Below are positions 62,792 to 64,000 of a stretch of DNA of 64,000 bases, in pieces (positions within the stretch are counted from its first letter, which is position 1; each line of letters starts with the position of its first letter). The position numbers were made by a program, and so were the translations under genes. Source of the stretch: Fragilaria crotonensis (Eukaryota; Bacillariophyta; Fragilariophyceae; Fragilariales; Fragilariaceae); NCBI GenBank assembly GCA_022925895.1, contig JAKSYS010000232.1, positions 18,339 to 82,338 on the forward strand. The letters are read 5' to 3'. The notes beneath the pieces are model-generated. The model was not told the origin of the DNA. It worked only from the letters and a program-made list of their open reading frames with translations, and did not search any database.

Positions 62792-63644
62792 CTAGTACAT
62801 ACTGCTGAAGTTGGATCGACCTTCTCTTCCCTTTGGAGCTTCAATCTTTTCCTGATTCTTCAACAAGAAATCAACATTGGCCACATAGGCGCTCTTTACG
62901 GTCCTGAAGGCCTTTTTAGCGAGTGCATAGTACTGTGTATCAATGGCATAGACAGCTTGCAGACGATGAAATTCTTGTTGCCCCGATGATTTCTTGGTTT
63001 CCTTAGTGACGGTAGTCTTGGTCTCCTTGCCATCGTTTTCTTCCTTCTGTGTCTCCGTCGCTGTCTGCGAACTAAGAAGAAGCTTGTCCATCGCATCTGC
63101 ACGAGCCGAATAGTACTTGGAGAGTTCGTCCAATGACTTGACCAAGGCTTCGGTCGTATCCTGAAGTTGCTTGATGGCCGTCATTTGTACAGTCACACCA
63201 AAGTTGTTGCCATCCTCCATCTGTGGAAAATGAAGAACAATGTAATCGCACATGGTCGACATATCATCCAGGGCCTGGGAGACGGCATCCTGAGAGGCAC
63301 CCAGCGCCGCTACAACACTTGGGTTCTGCTGAATCAGGTTTTGCATCTGGAACGACTGGTGGACCTCCGACAACTTGCTGAGAGGAAAATGTACCTTGTA
63401 GGCCAGTTCAAGAGATTGAAGAAAGGCAATCGCATTTGACTTGATCTTTTCGGCTTCGTCGCGAGAGATTGATTGGTGGTCCTGTGATGTCAGCCAGTTG
63501 ATTGAGGTGTGGTTAGTGTTTGTAGAAATGTGTTTGACAAAAGAGACAATCGCATTGGTGTACAATGGAGTATGGCAAATAGATTGATACGAAAAGCAGG
63601 AGATACAGCAGTCTTCTTTATGCTAGCCTTACTTTGAAAGTCAT
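62792..63644 (-). CDS. Proteasome activator PA28/REG subunit
   Basis: A 12-bp first exon (63644-63633, MTFK), a 151-bp GT-AG intron and a second exon 63481-62792 give 233 aa. The helical PA28 fold is recognised by FPQMEDGNNFGVTVQ, matching the family activation-loop motif IPxIEDGNNFGVxVQ. The N-terminal helix ends with FPLSKLSEV. The variable insert is Lys/Glu/Thr rich (EENDGKETKTTVTKETKK). The C-terminus reads ANVDFLLKNQEKIEAP, the KNxEKI segment of REG-gamma, and ends in MY, which could reach the 20S alpha ring. It opens the 20S proteasome for ATP-independent peptide degradation, probably in the nucleus. A single-gene heptamer is likely. Confidence 0.88.
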
Positions 63645-64000
63645 GGTGATAACAGTGCGACTTGTCGGCGTCGTAAAATGGATGCAATGCGCAATGTGTT
63701 AAAGGGTCAAGACGCGACGAAACCAATCGAGCAAAAGAAGGAACAGGAATGTAAGGGAAGTCAATCGAATCCTGCAGAGAGAGGGAGCAGACAGTGGGGC
63801 AGTGTGAACCGTCTACCAATCGTACTGTACTGCTACTACTACTAGACGGCAAGTCAGTAATTGCTCACTGTACTTGGAGCTTGGAGACTTGGAGTTACTG
63901 GATCACTGGGAGATTCGCACAGTACGAGAGTGAGCGTAGTACTGCAGTGTACTACAACACTACATGGCAGAGTACAGTAGCCCTACTAAAGTCATTGAAT
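63645..64000. other. Upstream of PA28, end of window
   Basis: No gene is seen; presumably the PA28 promoter, with GTAC-rich words near 63820-63990. Confidence 0.4.

Overview
The window looks like nuclear DNA of a diatom (stramenopile). Coding genes are interrupted by few, short GT-AG introns (about 57-274 bp). The eukaryotic housekeeping set includes NDUFS4, RRP6, PCNA, CDC20, CHMP2, eEF1B-beta, prohibitin 1, PA28 and RIC8. A PAP/fibrillin protein has a signal-peptide start followed by an aromatic residue, as in diatom plastid targeting. Large DNA transposons and GTAC-rich intergenic DNA fill the rest. The species cannot be named from the sequence.

Layout. 1-1.5 kb: NDUFS4. 1.9-9.2 kb: a repeat graveyard with broken element genes on both strands, a perfect 160-bp tandem duplication and a truncated retrotransposon RNase H/zinc-ribbon fragment. 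9.2-15.6 kb: an element with 17-bp terminal inverted repeats (TIRs) and a TCA target duplication, carrying two convergent genes (a 1142-aa putative DDE transposase and a BAH-like partner). 15.7-18.8 kb: a complete-looking pogo/Tc1-type element with perfect 25-bp TIRs, a TA duplication, a DDE transposase and a convergent second gene that resembles a HIRAN domain. 19.7-22.9 kb: RIC8-like and fucosyltransferase-like genes. 23.1-25.4 kb: a 2.3-kb internally deleted element. 25.7-46.9 kb: dense host genes. 47.1-59.2 kb: a 12.1-kb Mutator-like element (MULE). 59.8-63.6 kb: prohibitin, a syntaxin-like SNARE and PA28.

The main result is the MULE family. The 12.1-kb copy has 31-bp TIRs that contain a TGACGTCA (CRE-type) palindrome. 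It encodes a frame-broken MULE transposase with a FAR1-like zinc finger, DDE catalytic motifs and a SWIM zinc finger. It also carries two cargo modules: a minus-strand 2-oxoglutarate/Fe(II) oxygenase-like gene and a plus-strand multi-part gene with a DUF6824-like domain. The modules are separated by three tandem arrays, all with a 73-bp period and the same imperfect palindrome but different spacers. The 2.3-kb copy keeps both TIRs, one array and the ends of the transposase gene, but has lost the catalytic core and all cargo. The arrays therefore belong to the element's architecture.

Most host genes appear intact. Exceptions are a gamma-glutamylamine-cyclotransferase-like gene with a one-base frameshift and an RluA-type pseudouridine synthase with no in-frame ATG. 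A secreted 2OG-oxygenase-like protein also seems to lack its first iron ligand. Two isochorismatase-family paralogs have introns at different positions. All family assignments come from reading motifs by eye; no database search was run.
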